Below are positions 24,021-35,085 of a stretch of 64,000 bases of DNA, in pieces. This DNA is from Diospyros lotus. Lineage: Eukaryota > Streptophyta > Magnoliopsida > Ericales > Ebenaceae. Where the stretch lies: positions 2,666,001 through 2,730,000 of the forward strand of contig NC_068341.1 in NCBI RefSeq assembly GCF_014633365.1. The letters are read 5' to 3'. The notes beneath the pieces were generated by a model, which was not told the DNA's origin, searched no databases, and saw only the letters and a program-made list of their open reading frames with translations. The number at the start of each line of letters is the position of its first letter. The stretch's first letter is position 1. The translations under genes and the position numbers were made by a program.

Positions 24021-26444
24021 TCACATGACTTTGTTGGCCTGAAGCAGGACTTTCCTCAGCTCATCTGCTATTCCCTGTAACATTGCCGGCTTCCTGATGA
24101 CTCCGTTCATCCCAATCTGAATGCATCTCTCCCACACATCAACGTCGCTGCTCGCTGTCAAGGCGATGAGCAGCGGCCAGCTGTGGCTCCGAAACTTGCG
24201 GATTCTCATGGAAACTTCGAACCCGTCCAGGCCGGGCAAGCTGAGGTCGAGAAGCACAACCTGGAAGGAAGTGCAGGCCGGAGCAAGGGCGCTGAGGCAT
24301 TCGTGCCCGGATGCAACCGTGGAAACTGCGCATCCGAGCTTCTGAAGCAGCTTTCGTGTCACGGCCCTGTTCACGTCATCTTCATCGGCTAACAGAACCC
24401 GAAGGCCCTTGAAAAGCGAATTCGAGTGGGGATACTCGGCGGAGGCGGAGTCTCCGACCTCGGAGATGCCTATCACGATGGATGGCGAGAGTTGGAACCG
24501 CAGAACGAGTGCCATGCTTTGATCAAAGCCGTCTGGTTTTGGGACAACCCAAATGTTGCCTCTCATCAACTGCGCGCAAACAAACCATAACAAATTACGA
24601 GTTACGAATCGAATCCCGCATTGCTCGTAGACAATAAGAGATGCACAAAGAGGCACAATGACGATCTATCTTTTTCGTACCTGTACAAGCTTTTTGCAAA
24701 CGCTGAAGCTCAAGGCTTCCTCAACTCCCTCCTTGCTGTGGCTGTTCTTCCGGCGAACAAACTGCACTCCGGGCATTGGGTGCTCCAATTGAGAATTGCT
24801 GTTGTTAATCCCAATTTCAAACTTCACATCAACATGGCCATCGGAAGATGACGAGCTTGTTCTCCAGGCCGCCCATTGTTGAACGTTCCCTCCCTGACTT
24901 CCACTCTCTGAGTGAACCCGAAACGTTACAGATCCACCTCCAGCGCTTCCATGCAACAGGTTCCGGACCATATGCAAAATAACTTGGAAAACCCTTCTCT
25001 CATCTCCCATAACGTGGTCGGGTAAAGACTTCTGAATCTCAGCTACAAAACTGCAGCCCCTATAAGCACACAAGCACTTGGCAACGCAGGCGGCTTCCCT
25101 TATCAGAGAATGCAGCCGGAAGGTCCTCATCTCCAACAGGAACCTTCCGCTATCCTTGGCGGCTGGCATGTCCATTACATCATTTATCAGGGTCGAGAGC
25201 ACGTTGCTGGTCTTACACATGGCATCGACGAGGATCTGTTGCTCGCCACTCAAGTTCTCACCTTGCACCAATGAAAGCAAACCCAAAATCGAGTGCATCG
25301 GTCTCCTCATTCCATCGCTCATTACCTTTTGGAACGAGTTTCGGGCCTGGCTTGCCATCATTGCGTCCTGCTTTGCCTGCTGCAACGCTCTATTTTGCTC
25401 CACCAGTTGGTCCATCATAAGCCGTGATTCTTCAAGCACTGTGGCGTGAGAAATAGCCACCGCAACCTGATCTGCAACGACTTTTACTATTTCAAGTTCC
25501 TGATTGCTCCAAAATCTACCATGCCCGCCCGGAAGAACCAAAACTAGTATGGCGTGACAAGTCGGAATCATCTCAGGAGTCCCGCCTTTGAAGTTTGAAA
25601 CCCTCAGCATTGGCATCCTAATGGCAGCCACGGGTCCAGGTTCAGCAGGCCCGTCACTGCTCGCAGCAGCAAGCGCCGAGTCAGGCTCGAGTATCTTTAC
25701 TCCGTCAGTCCCTTTGATCTCTTGAACACACGGATCAGTAATTGGGATTGATGTATTGTAAGAGTTCGGCAAATTCCTTCCTTTCAACTCGTGTGTCAGG
25801 TTCATCTCTGTTCTGATCTCATTAGGCATCCAAACAGCACAATTCTGCAAATCCAGTGTCTTAGATAGCTCAACCATAGTGGTGTACAAAATCATAGGCC
25901 GGTCAATAAACTTCCGGATCTCTTGAGTGAGCATCCGAACATGCCACCCGGCTTCCTTCTGCCTCCTTATGATCCCAACCTCCCGGCCAAGATCCCATGT
26001 TTTCTTCTTCAGCATGAACTCTCTGACCTTCACTTTGAGAAGTAAAGGGATGAGCGTGATGAGCGTGATGGCGGTGGCAATCGACACAAGAGCAGTGAGG
26101 AACTTGAAAACAGTGAGGGCTACCATTAACTGAAACGGGTGCGGGCCATAAGTCCAGCCATTGAGCAAATGTGTCATGCCACATAGCACAATGAAAGCGA
26201 TGAATTGGAAGAGCACCCATTTGAATGGAACGTTCGAGCAGCTAACGAAGTAGAGAAGCTCGATTGGGATCGAGAAATAGGCAACGGCAATCAAGAAGTC
26301 GCCCACTTTTTGGCAAACCAGAATGTTTTCAGTGCTCCAAAACCCCTCCTCGTTGCAATCACACCGGGGGAATCCATTATCAGCAGCGGAAATGGAGAAG
26401 AGTATCGACGAAACCAAAATTCCAGATGCTAATGTCTTTAACAT
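24021..26444 (-). CDS. ETR2: Ethylene receptor, subfamily II (ETR2-like); CDS joins 24681-26444 and 24021-24569
   Basis: Encodes a 770-residue ethylene receptor of the ER membrane that restrains ethylene signalling through CTR1 when no hormone is bound. After an N-terminal hydrophobic segment (1-21) come Cys28 and Cys30 (dimer disulfides), then three membrane helices (about 47-69, 76-94, 106-136). These hold Asp49 and the copper/ethylene ligands Cys88 and His92 in LCGMTH. Next are a GAF domain (about 180-333), a degenerate histidine-kinase region with His384 in RPMHSILG but no clear N or G boxes, and a complete receiver domain (about 645-760). The receiver has the acidic pair, phospho-acceptor Asp696 and Lys748. 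The extra hydrophobic leader and degenerate kinase are subfamily-II traits. The KGLRVLL and ELRKVLLQA receiver blocks look closer to ETR2 than EIN4, though I cannot exclude EIN4. The start is the ATG at 26444; the frame upstream has only a TTG. Confidence 0.95.
24570..24680 (-). other. Intron between kinase-like and receiver parts of the receptor gene
   Basis: A 111-bp phase-0 intron. The donor CAG|GTACGA is at 24681/24680 and the acceptor GCGCAG|TTGATG at 24570/24569. Splicing joins ...CKKLVQ to LMRGNIW... without a frame break, and the frame closes on the stop at 24021. A single 3' intron at this place is characteristic of ETR2/EIN4-type genes. Confidence 0.93.
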
Positions 26445-26464
26445 TGCATCCAATTGATGATTCT

Positions 26465-26473
26465 TCAATCCAT
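26465..26473 (-). promoter_or_regulatory. Two-codon upstream ORF (ATG GAT TGA) in the receptor leader
   Basis: On the minus strand ATGGATTGA lies in the leader, ending 20 nt before the main ATG at 26444. It is out of frame with the receptor. It is the nearest upstream ATG, with A at -3 and G at +4, a favourable context. A ribosome starting here would have to reinitiate, so it could lower receptor translation. The sequence is seen; the effect is inferred. Confidence 0.6.
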
Positions 26474-26492
26474 TTGTGGATAATGATGGATC

Positions 26493-27047
26493 CTGTTATA
26501 CCCCAATAAGGATTAAAGCTAAGATTGAGACCTCCTTGGATTAATAATAAACTTTCATCTCCTGTACGATTAATAAACTTGAACAAAATCAAAAAAGAAA
26601 GGGGAGAAAAAGAGATTTCAAATAGAGTAATGGATTTAAAAAACCAAAAGAAAGTGGAAAGCTATTTACTATATATGTGCACACGCCCCCTCCTATCAAT
26701 GCAACCAGCAGCAATAATTTAATATATAACATCATCGGCCTCAGGCCTAGCAAGATCTGATGACTGGCACAAGCCAACTCAAAATGGTTTTTTCTCTTTC
26801 TCTTTTTTGTTTAAATTTCAAATGGCCGATTTTTATTTCTGAGTTGTCCATATCTGTACATCCTCAATGAACAATACAAAATGAATCAAGATACAACGAA
26901 ATTCCCTCAACCATAGAGCACCCAAATTCTAAAATAGCCAAGAAAACTTGGTTCTAGATATATTTTATATTGGTACATATCTATCTATTAAGATTAAGCC
27001 TTAAAGAAAGCGAAAAACCGGAAATGCAGGCAAAGCAGGAACAGTAC
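26493..27047 (-). other. Probable 5'-UTR intron of the receptor gene
   Basis: On the minus strand a strong donor, CTCCAG|GTACTG (exon ends 27048), and an acceptor, ATAACAG|GATCC (exon resumes 26492), frame an AT-rich 555-bp segment. Leader introns are common in plant ethylene receptor genes. A second possible donor, TTCGGCG|GTAAATC at about 27299, makes the leader structure uncertain. No transcript evidence is available. Confidence 0.4.
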
Positions 27048-27595
27048 CTGGAGAAACCCACCGAGACTTTGAATCGGCCCATCTTTCAGATCTTATCTTC
27101 TATTCACATGCAAACGCATATATGTATATAAACATTTCAAGATCATCATCATCATCAACTTATCCAAATCAATCGAATACCCACAAGACCAAATCAGGGA
27201 CCGTCGCTTTTACATCAATCAACCGTTACACACAAGATCATCATCCATCGCCAACGCCAGACTCGAACGAGAAATCGGAGGAAAAGAGAGAGATTTACCG
27301 CCGAAAACCAAGAGGATAGAATGCCCGGGTTCCCCACCGGCGCCGGGCGCCGCGTTCGGTGAAAATCGCCGGTTCACTTTGCAGGCTGGCGGAGGATGCC
27401 TAATACAGGGCCTTCAGCTGCGGTTTTTTGTGTCCATAGATACATAGAAAATAACAAGAGTTGCGTACGGCACCGATTTGCTTCGCTTCTCGTTTTTTCC
27501 TCTCCCCACCCTCTCTCCCTGTCTCTCTCTGTGGCCCTGTATTCAAATTTCAAACGCAAGGTTCAGAGAGGGGGAAGTGTCTGGGACAGAGATAT

Positions 27596-27629
<34 letters not shown>

Positions 27630-27802
27630 TTGTCCGCGCCGTTGTTTTACGAAGAGCAGAAACGAGAGAGAGAGGAGAGAGAGGTGTAAAGGAAGAGTAG
27701 GGCCCACCTCCTTACATGAAGAGAACTTAGACGCACTTTTGCTCAAAACGTCCTCTTCAGTTCCCCCACAATAAAAGAAGGGCCATGGTCTTTCTCTTTT
27801 GT

Positions 27803-27834
<32 letters not shown>

Positions 27835-27859
27835 TCTATTCTATATGCTTACTTGTCTT

Positions 27860-27903
<44 letters not shown>

Positions 27904-28010
27904 CGTCTACCTTCCTTCCTTCTTTCCTTCTGTTTCTATGGATAACGACGTGAAGAGATCCATCTCATCCAACCTTCCTTCCTAGGAGCCCTAATGACAC
28001 CTTTCTTCTT
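27048..28010 (-). promoter_or_regulatory. GA/CT-rich leader and promoter region of the receptor gene
   Basis: Upstream of the receptor start the DNA becomes GC-richer around 27320-27420, then carries long GA/CT tracts (27599-27627, 27661-27685, 27805-27832 and 27862-27900). CT-rich tracts in leaders and core promoters are common in plants. No clear TATA box was identified. The open frames across the GA tracts on both strands are low-complexity artefacts. Confidence 0.45.
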
Positions 28011-28529
28011 TTAAACGTGATCATAGGAGACTTGAGCCATCTAATTATCTATGTGGAATCTAATAATCTCAAACAAACCACGTATCCATTATAAATAAAT
28101 AAATAAATAAATAAAATTCATTATTTATACTGTGTTGCTCATGCTTTCATTGCTTTAAACTCATTTCAAAAACATTCTTAATAACTAAAAAATTCCCTTT
28201 ATTACAGATCCATACATACTTCTAATTATTTTAATATATATTTACAGTTAAGACTCATAAATAATAATAATTCATCTAATGTTTCAATTCCTTTACTACC
28301 CAATTACCCATAATAATAATAACCATAATAATAGTGTACCGTAACGTAATTTAATTTCTTATTACATTAACTAATTCCAATCATGTGATTAGTCATACTA
28401 AATATTATTTATTTATTACCATTTTTGCGAGTTGTTAATGTACGGATTGTTACTGAATTTTATATGTTTAATAAAAAAATTAAAATAAAATAAAAATATT
28501 TCTTACAACTGGGGCTTAAAAGTAAAAGA

Positions 28530-28645
28530 ACGTGGGTGGTTGCAATTGTATCCCAGAAACGACACCGTATTTCGTTGCCGTTGGCCATGGGCACCGGGGT
28601 GGCCATTCTGCAAGCCATGTTGGGCTCACCCCGGCACGGCACTAA
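28530..28645. other. Short GC-rich island in AT-rich DNA, origin unknown
   Basis: About 115 bp with much higher GC than its flanks, including GGCACCGGGGTGGCC. A minus-strand open frame crosses it (28460-28642) but runs into AT-rich low-complexity sequence and has no motif. It may be a gene fragment or a repeat remnant. Confidence 0.3.
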
Positions 28646-28856
28646 CGTAAATGAAAATTTATTATTATTATATTAATATAAATGTATAATATATCAATTT
28701 TTAAATTTTTAAAATTCATGCTTTTGAATTTAGTTAAATTGATAAATAAAATTATTAAACTTTGGATTGGAAGGAGTGAGAATGATGTACACGCGCAATA
28801 GAAGCGCGTGGATGGTGAGGACCTTGCTTCCACAGAGGAATCATCATCTTCCAAGG

Positions 28857-29203
28857 ATTTTGGCCAAATTGCCCCTGTGTTTTCCTTTTTTTTTCATTCG
28901 ATTCACTAAAATTTTTGTTATTTCAATCATATTCTTATATTTTTATTTTTAAATTAATTTATTTTTTATATTTTAATTTTTTGCATATTTCATGTTGTAA
29001 TATTAATTTTTTATTATTTAAATTACATCTATATATTTATATTTTTAAATTAATTTAATTCATATATTTTAACATATAAAAAAATTAATTAAATTAACTT
29101 AAAAATATAAATTTATGAATATAATTAAAATAATAAAAAGTCATAATGATCCTATGAAAAAAATATAAAAGTACCGAGATAAAATTATGGGTTTGGCCGA
29201 AAG
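28857..29203. mobile_element. Foldback MITE, copy a
   Basis: It starts near TTGGCCAAATTG and ends near GGGTTTGGCCGAA, whose complement matches the start. The arms are AT-rich and carry repeated blocks like TTATTATTTAAATTACA and ACTTAAAAATATAAATTT. The same design occurs at 31071-31713 and 48515-48870. Borders are approximate and no target duplication was established. Confidence 0.55.
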
Positions 29204-29719
29204 ATTTTAATTATGTTTGATTTCTTATTTTTTATTTTAAGAAATTAGAAAAATAAAACTCCAAATAATTAATGTTTATTTTTATTTTCATCTTCAATTT
29301 TTTCTCTCCCAATCATTTATTATTATCAATTTATGTTTTTCGAAATAATTATCAACAATGCATATCTCGAGAATAAACGACTTATTTAAGAGTTGACAGC
29401 TTTTTATTTAGAAGTTTGAGTCCCACAAATTAATTTATGAAATTGTCATTAGTTTTTTGATGAATAATTTGCTATACTTGTTCTAATTCTTTTTTCACAT
29501 TATTTTGATTATACTTTCTATATTAAATTTTAGTAAATTTTAGACGGTCAAAAAATCACTAATTTTGATGAGACACGACTTAAATGAAAAGATAAATCCA
29601 ACTTTTAGAAAAGTATGAAAAAAAAACAGATATAAAAACCTTATTTAGGAAAGATAAGTAGAGAAAGTAGAACAACTCTATTGGTTCAATCAAGAAATGG
29701 GCAATCATGCTTGTTAAGG

Positions 29720-30025
29720 TCGAATGCACCGGTATTTTCTTTGTTGTTTTTAGAATGTTTTTAGTTTTTAATTTTTTAAAACAGTGAAAATGTGTTTATT
29801 TTTATATTTTTAAAAATAATAAAAAAATTTATAAAAAAAACTAAAAACAACAAAAATTTATTTTGACTATTTTTATCACAAACATGTTCAAAATTTTCAA
29901 AAAGCAAAAAACATTACAGATAAAAAGAATGCATTTTCAATAATTTCAAAATAGATATTTAAAATATAAAATTAAAAATAAATTTAAAACTTAAAATAAA
30001 AAATTAAAACACAAAAAGAACAACT
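29720..30025. mobile_element. AT-rich MITE related to the PIF/Harbinger-like element at 35086-36233
   Basis: The right end, read inward, is GTTGTTCTTTTTGTGTTTTA, which closely resembles the left end of the element at 35086. The left end TTTTCTTTGTTGTTTTTAG is a weaker inverted match. The middle is AT-rich with no coding. Termini and target duplication are unclear. Confidence 0.4.
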
Positions 30026-31070
30026 CTTTCGGGTTTCAAATTCAAGAAACTCGAGGTGTAAAATTAATTAAACGTAGTTCATTATATTATATATTTATAT
30101 AAAAAATATATAATAAAGGATATTTAAATAATTTCACATGTTAATGGGTCTTAGAAAATATTTTTTTTCAGAAATTATTAACACGCGCTAGGCTGGAGGG
30201 TGGTGGGAATGAGTTTGCTTAGATTTGGTATGGGAAAAGGAGATCTAATAAGGTATGGTCCAACCAGATCCTGCCATTCCATATATAGAAATCTTCACCC
30301 TAGTTGACCGTTTCTTTCTTTGGCAGTGAGGTTAGCAGTTTTCGATGTTAGCCGTCCAAACACAACACTTCCAATTGCACTGACTAAGGTTTTGGCCCTA
30401 TATATGAGCTTTATTAACGGCGTTAACATTAACTCATTCTCTATGTTCTATAGATTAGATTATTTAAAGGCTTTTTTTTATAACATGAAATTTTTTTAAA
30501 AATTTTAATACACAAATGATTTTTAGCACAAACTATCTCATCCTTTCTAAAATTCATGATCTATCTACTCCACAACTTAGGTAAATGAACAGAATCATTA
30601 TAATTCAAATCTCAAGACATGTTCGCTCGAACATAAATGATTCTACAATCACATAAAAAGACAATCAAATTTATGATCTCATCATATTTCAAATTTTGAA
30701 ATACATGTCAGAGACTGTTTAAGGTACTCTAAGAGATATAAAATATTTTATGAACCGATTATAAGTTTACCTTATCTTCGCAAGCATTACTAATCGATAT
30801 GGTTGGGTGGTAAAATGATAATTTTAGTGGAAAAATGAGTATCTCGGTTCTTATCCCAACTCCAATTTGTAAATGTAATAAAATATTTTGAATGCTCATT
30901 TCTATTATAATAATAACAATTGAAATGTCATTTATTATAGGTTGAATTTGTTACATTTTAGTGGGCATAGTGGGTTTAATTAAAGATATCTAACCTATAT
31001 GAAGGAGTCCGGATTTAATAAGTGGAATCGGTTCAATTTAATAACCATAAAAGTACTTTTTTCGCCAAAC

Positions 31071-31713
31071 CTATAATTTTATTTATGTATTTTTATATTT
31101 TTTATATAGTTACTCAAATTTTTTATTATTTCAATTACACTTCACTAAACATGTATTTTTAAGTCAATTTAACTCTTATACTTTAATTTTTTTTTAACAA
31201 TTTAAACTTTTTATTATTTTGATTACACATCTGAATCTATATTTTTTAATCAATCTAATCTCAATACTTTAACGTAAATAAAGTGTAACATATATTTTGT
31301 CATCTCACTTTAATTTTTTTTTACACATAAAAGTATACATATTAAATTGATTTGAAAATATAAGTTTAATGTGTAATCGAAACAAAAAAAAAAGTTTGAG
31401 TTGCCACCCAAAAAATGTCAAAATAAAAGAGTTAAATCGGCTAAAAAATACATATTTAGCAATATAATCGAAACAACAACAAAATTAACTTGTCATATGA
31501 AAAAAAATCAAAGTACAGAATTAAAATTAAGTCGAAAATACAGGTCTAGTGGTATAATTAAAACAACAAAAAATTCGAGTTAGCACACAACAAAATGTCA
31601 AAGTATAGGGAGTTAAATTGACTTAAAAATTAATTTTAAAAATATAATTAAAATAATAAAAAATTTAAATAATCATACAAAAATATAATAATAGAAATAT
31701 AGATTTGGCCGTA
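31071..31713. mobile_element. Foldback MITE, copy b (longest)
   Basis: The left end CGCCAAACCTATAATTTT is complementary to the right end AGATTTGGCCG region. Each arm contains two or three tandem units of roughly 90-110 bp with AATTTTTTATTATTTCAATT and ACTTTAATTTTTTT blocks, mirrored in the other arm. The short open frame at 31401-31583 has no motif. Confidence 0.6.
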
Positions 31714-32264
31714 TTTTTAATCTTTTAATTATCCGTTAGGGACAAACGGAAAGGCGATGGGGAGTAGGGTTAGGTTAAGGGGACCTGAAGTTGGAGAGAA
31801 AGGCTGTCTTGATTAAGGCCTTAGTAGTAGGTGAATAGGGAGGGATATGAAGAATAGGATTAGTGGATAATTAAGGGAGTAAGAACAACTTTGTGATTGG
31901 TAGTTGAAGTTAGGCGCCCAAATAAAGAAAATTAACTTTATGTCTCTCTATCTATCTGTAGAGGTGGTTAGCTATTGTAATGTCCTTTAAACTTTACATA
32001 ATCTACTTTGCCTACCTAATTGTAAAGGCTACGTCCTAGACCAAAAGCAAAAGGGGTAGGAAAAGGATTAGGTTAATTGCACGATGGGTCCCTGAAATAT
32101 GCACTCATATCGCATAACAAAACACCCCCGACCCCAACCTAAATACTGTACAAGTGTAGCTCGCTCAGCCATCACAATTCTAATTTGAGTTAATGCTAGT
32201 AAATAGAAAATAAGAATTGCCCTTTTATCTTAACTCCACAAAAAGCAAATCCCTGATGACATTT

Positions 32265-32500
32265 GTTGACGTTCAAAATCGATTGATTGTGGTTCATTAG
32301 CCTGTACTGAAAGAATAAACACAAATATAAAGAAAAGAAACGAACATAACAAATGGCAAGCTACACGTAGAAAGTTTTACGTGATTCGACCAGAATGATA
32401 CTTAGTCCACAATTGTTCTCTAGTTATTTCAGCAAAATAATAGTATATTATTTCTCGTTTCCCTTTGCAATAGTTTTTTTGACCCTTATTTATAGTGTAG
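32265..32500 (-). repeat. Possible LTR remnant
   Basis: On the minus strand CTATAAATAAGG (about 32487-32498) looks like a TATA box. The downstream block ends GAACGTCAACA, an LTR-like terminus. The internal text CTACACGTAGAAAGTTTTACG resembles sequences I associate with plant LTRs. The other border was not found, so this is tentative. Confidence 0.3.
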
Positions 32501-33240
32501 GATGTTTATAATTTGAATAATCTACCAAATAGGAAGATAAAATCACGTTAATTAAGTTCCCTTATATATATGTATGTGTGTGTGTGTGTGGTGTCATGGG
32601 AATGAAAGTAAAATTTTCAGTTGTGGATTGGTTGGTGGCCATGCAATGCATTGGACCACCTCCTTATGAGGAATTATTTAGACGAGACTCATTACCCATT
32701 TCAATTACTATCTCTTACCCATTTTCACTCGATTTGATTGTTTTTGGTTCCTTTTTACTTTTCTTACAAATCCTAAAAAGAGTTTTTCATTATAACCAAA
32801 TCCTTGTTCTTCATTTTGGACTAAAACTCTCGTCCTACTAATAGAGTTATAGTCCAATTAAATTGAGTTGAGCTCAGCTGAATTTTGCAAAGCTTTAAAA
32901 CTCAGATTGGATCGGTCAGTCGTACCGGTTTAATCGGGAACCGGTGGCCTATCCAGTCTGATTTGACTCAAAAAATTGAATGCCTTTTAATCCGGTCAAA
33001 ATACGGTCGAATTGGGTTGACTCCAATTTTTTTTCACTCTATCACTCACTTTTATTTTTTTAATTATTAATTAATTCTTTAATAACATATATAACAATTA
33101 TATAAAAATATTAATTATATATTAGTTAATAATAATATTTCTCATGAACACTAGTATTTCAAATATAAAATAAAATATATATTTAATATATATTATTTAA
33201 TTATAAAATATATATATATGACATCATCCAGTCAAACCAA

Positions 33241-33460
33241 TTGACCCGTGACCCAATTAATGGGTCGATTCACTGTCTTATCTGATTTTTAAAATATTGG
33301 AGTTTTGCTGCGTTCAGTCTCATCTCGCAAGCCAATTTATAGGTTAAGTGGTTTGACCCGTGACCCAATTAATGGGTCGATTCACTGTCTTATCTGATTT
33401 TTAAAATATTGGAGTTTTGCTGCGTTCAGTCTCATCTCGCAAGCCAATTTATAGGTTAAG
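33241..33460 (+). repeat. Perfect 108-bp tandem duplication (112-bp period)
   Basis: 33241-33348 and 33353-33460 are identical by eye, from TTGACCCGTGACCC to TATAGGTTAAG, with a 4-bp linker. Each unit contains the near-palindrome GACCCAATTAATGGGTC. The identity means a very recent duplication or an assembly artefact. Confidence 0.9.
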
Positions 33461-35085
33461 CTCAGCTCATCAAAAGGTTAACGAGTTGACTATCATGTTT
33501 GAGCTTAGTAAAATCTATTACCTTTCTTAAATTTAATTTGTTATTTTATTTTTATATATATACATATATTATATGATTAAATTAATATATATAATAATTT
33601 TAGATATATTCAAATTAATTATATTATTATAATAATTTAAAATTTGATAACTTTATGTTAAATAATATATTTATAAAATTATAAAAAATTATATTAATGT
33701 ATTTATAAGCGATTTTGTTTATAAACTATTCATGAATTTCTAATCAAGTATGTTTACAAGTCTTTAATTAAGTTAATTAATATTCATGAACCTCTAATTG
33801 AATATAGTCGTGAACTTTAACGAGTAGAGTTTTATTGAATTTAAATTTAATTTATTTATATTTCAAACTTTAAAATTAAATTTAAACTCGATATGTTTAT
33901 CTTAATAGACAAGTCAACTCATTTACAGTAATAGGAGTGATCTAACTCGTATCCCCAACAAGAAGACAAATTAAAGCTGGCTATTCACATTATTTAGCAA
34001 CGTGATAAAATCAGACAAAATCTTGTGTGGGCTGCACCTAATTCATCTCTCGTCTCTCTCTTTCTCACAGTTGATAAGTCCAGCCCCCACGTGATTGCTG
34101 TGTAAAAAACACATTGAATTTCTAGAAATGGTCACACATAAATCACACATCATTACTTCAACCTTATAACTAATTGTCAATATTTATCTAATGTTGCCAT
34201 TATATAGTATCACATTCACACTCAAACCAAATGAGAAGCCAAGGGGTAGATGCCTTACAACTCCCTTTTTATACGCATCCACTAACAAATGTTGGGTGAC
34301 AATTTAGGTGTGCTATCACATTGTTACATTGTTCGAGAAATTTTAGATGTTATCAGAGTAAAGGATTGTCAACAAGGGCATCACTAAAATTTGGTTCAAC
34401 TCAAATAATTTAAAAAAAATTAAATGTAATATTTTTTGGGAGAGCTATGGTGATAGTGAAAACCTTAAACGAACAAGTATATATATAGATAGATCCAAAA
34501 ATTTAGAATGCATGGGTAGGAAGTCAAGAACGGTGTCCGTGAACGTGAAGGAAAAGACACAGAGTGGAAGGATCTGATGAGTTTAGGTATTGAGTCAATT
34601 TAAAAAGTTTGATTTGAACCGAATTATGAGTTTGATTTGATATAATATATTTGAATTGGGGTTTGAGAAATACGACTGATTAAAAAAATAATGGTTGATA
34701 ATTCATAAAATAAAAAAAATTACATAGATCTGGACTGAGATTCGAGTCCAGTCCAGCCCTTTCCCATATCCGCCTTTGAGTGTATAATGTTTCTTTAGAT
34801 AATTTTTTTCAAGACAAAATGCGAGTTATTTTAGTGTATCTAGGATTTTTAAGTTTGAGAAATTTGACGATTGTAATCTAATTTATTTATAGTGAAACTA
34901 TTTATCTCTCTCTTATATCACTACTATAACATTTTATATTAACATATATATATATATAAATTTTAAACTTAAATATCTAAATGCCATTTTAAATTGCCTT
35001 TCTTCCATGCAGCTAACCTATTAGCGAGGCAGCGAGTTTGAGAAAATTGTCTAAAGTACTTTGAGCCGGCAGTAAGGAAACCTAA

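Noticed and set aside
24570..24656. N-terminal extension of the receiver exon frame starting with GTG
   Set aside because: It reads through the intron; splice sites at 24570 and 24680 join the two coding blocks in frame.
25078..25449. 123-codon plus-strand open frame
   Set aside because: Antisense shadow of the receptor kinase-like region.
26445..26468. Upstream extension of the receptor frame to a TTG
   Set aside because: TTG is not a usual plant start; the first in-frame ATG is at 26444 and begins the hydrophobic leader typical of the family.
27396..27985. Several open frames on both strands over 60-97 codons
   Set aside because: They consist largely of GA/CT repeat translations (RERERE, LSLSLS) in the receptor promoter/leader.
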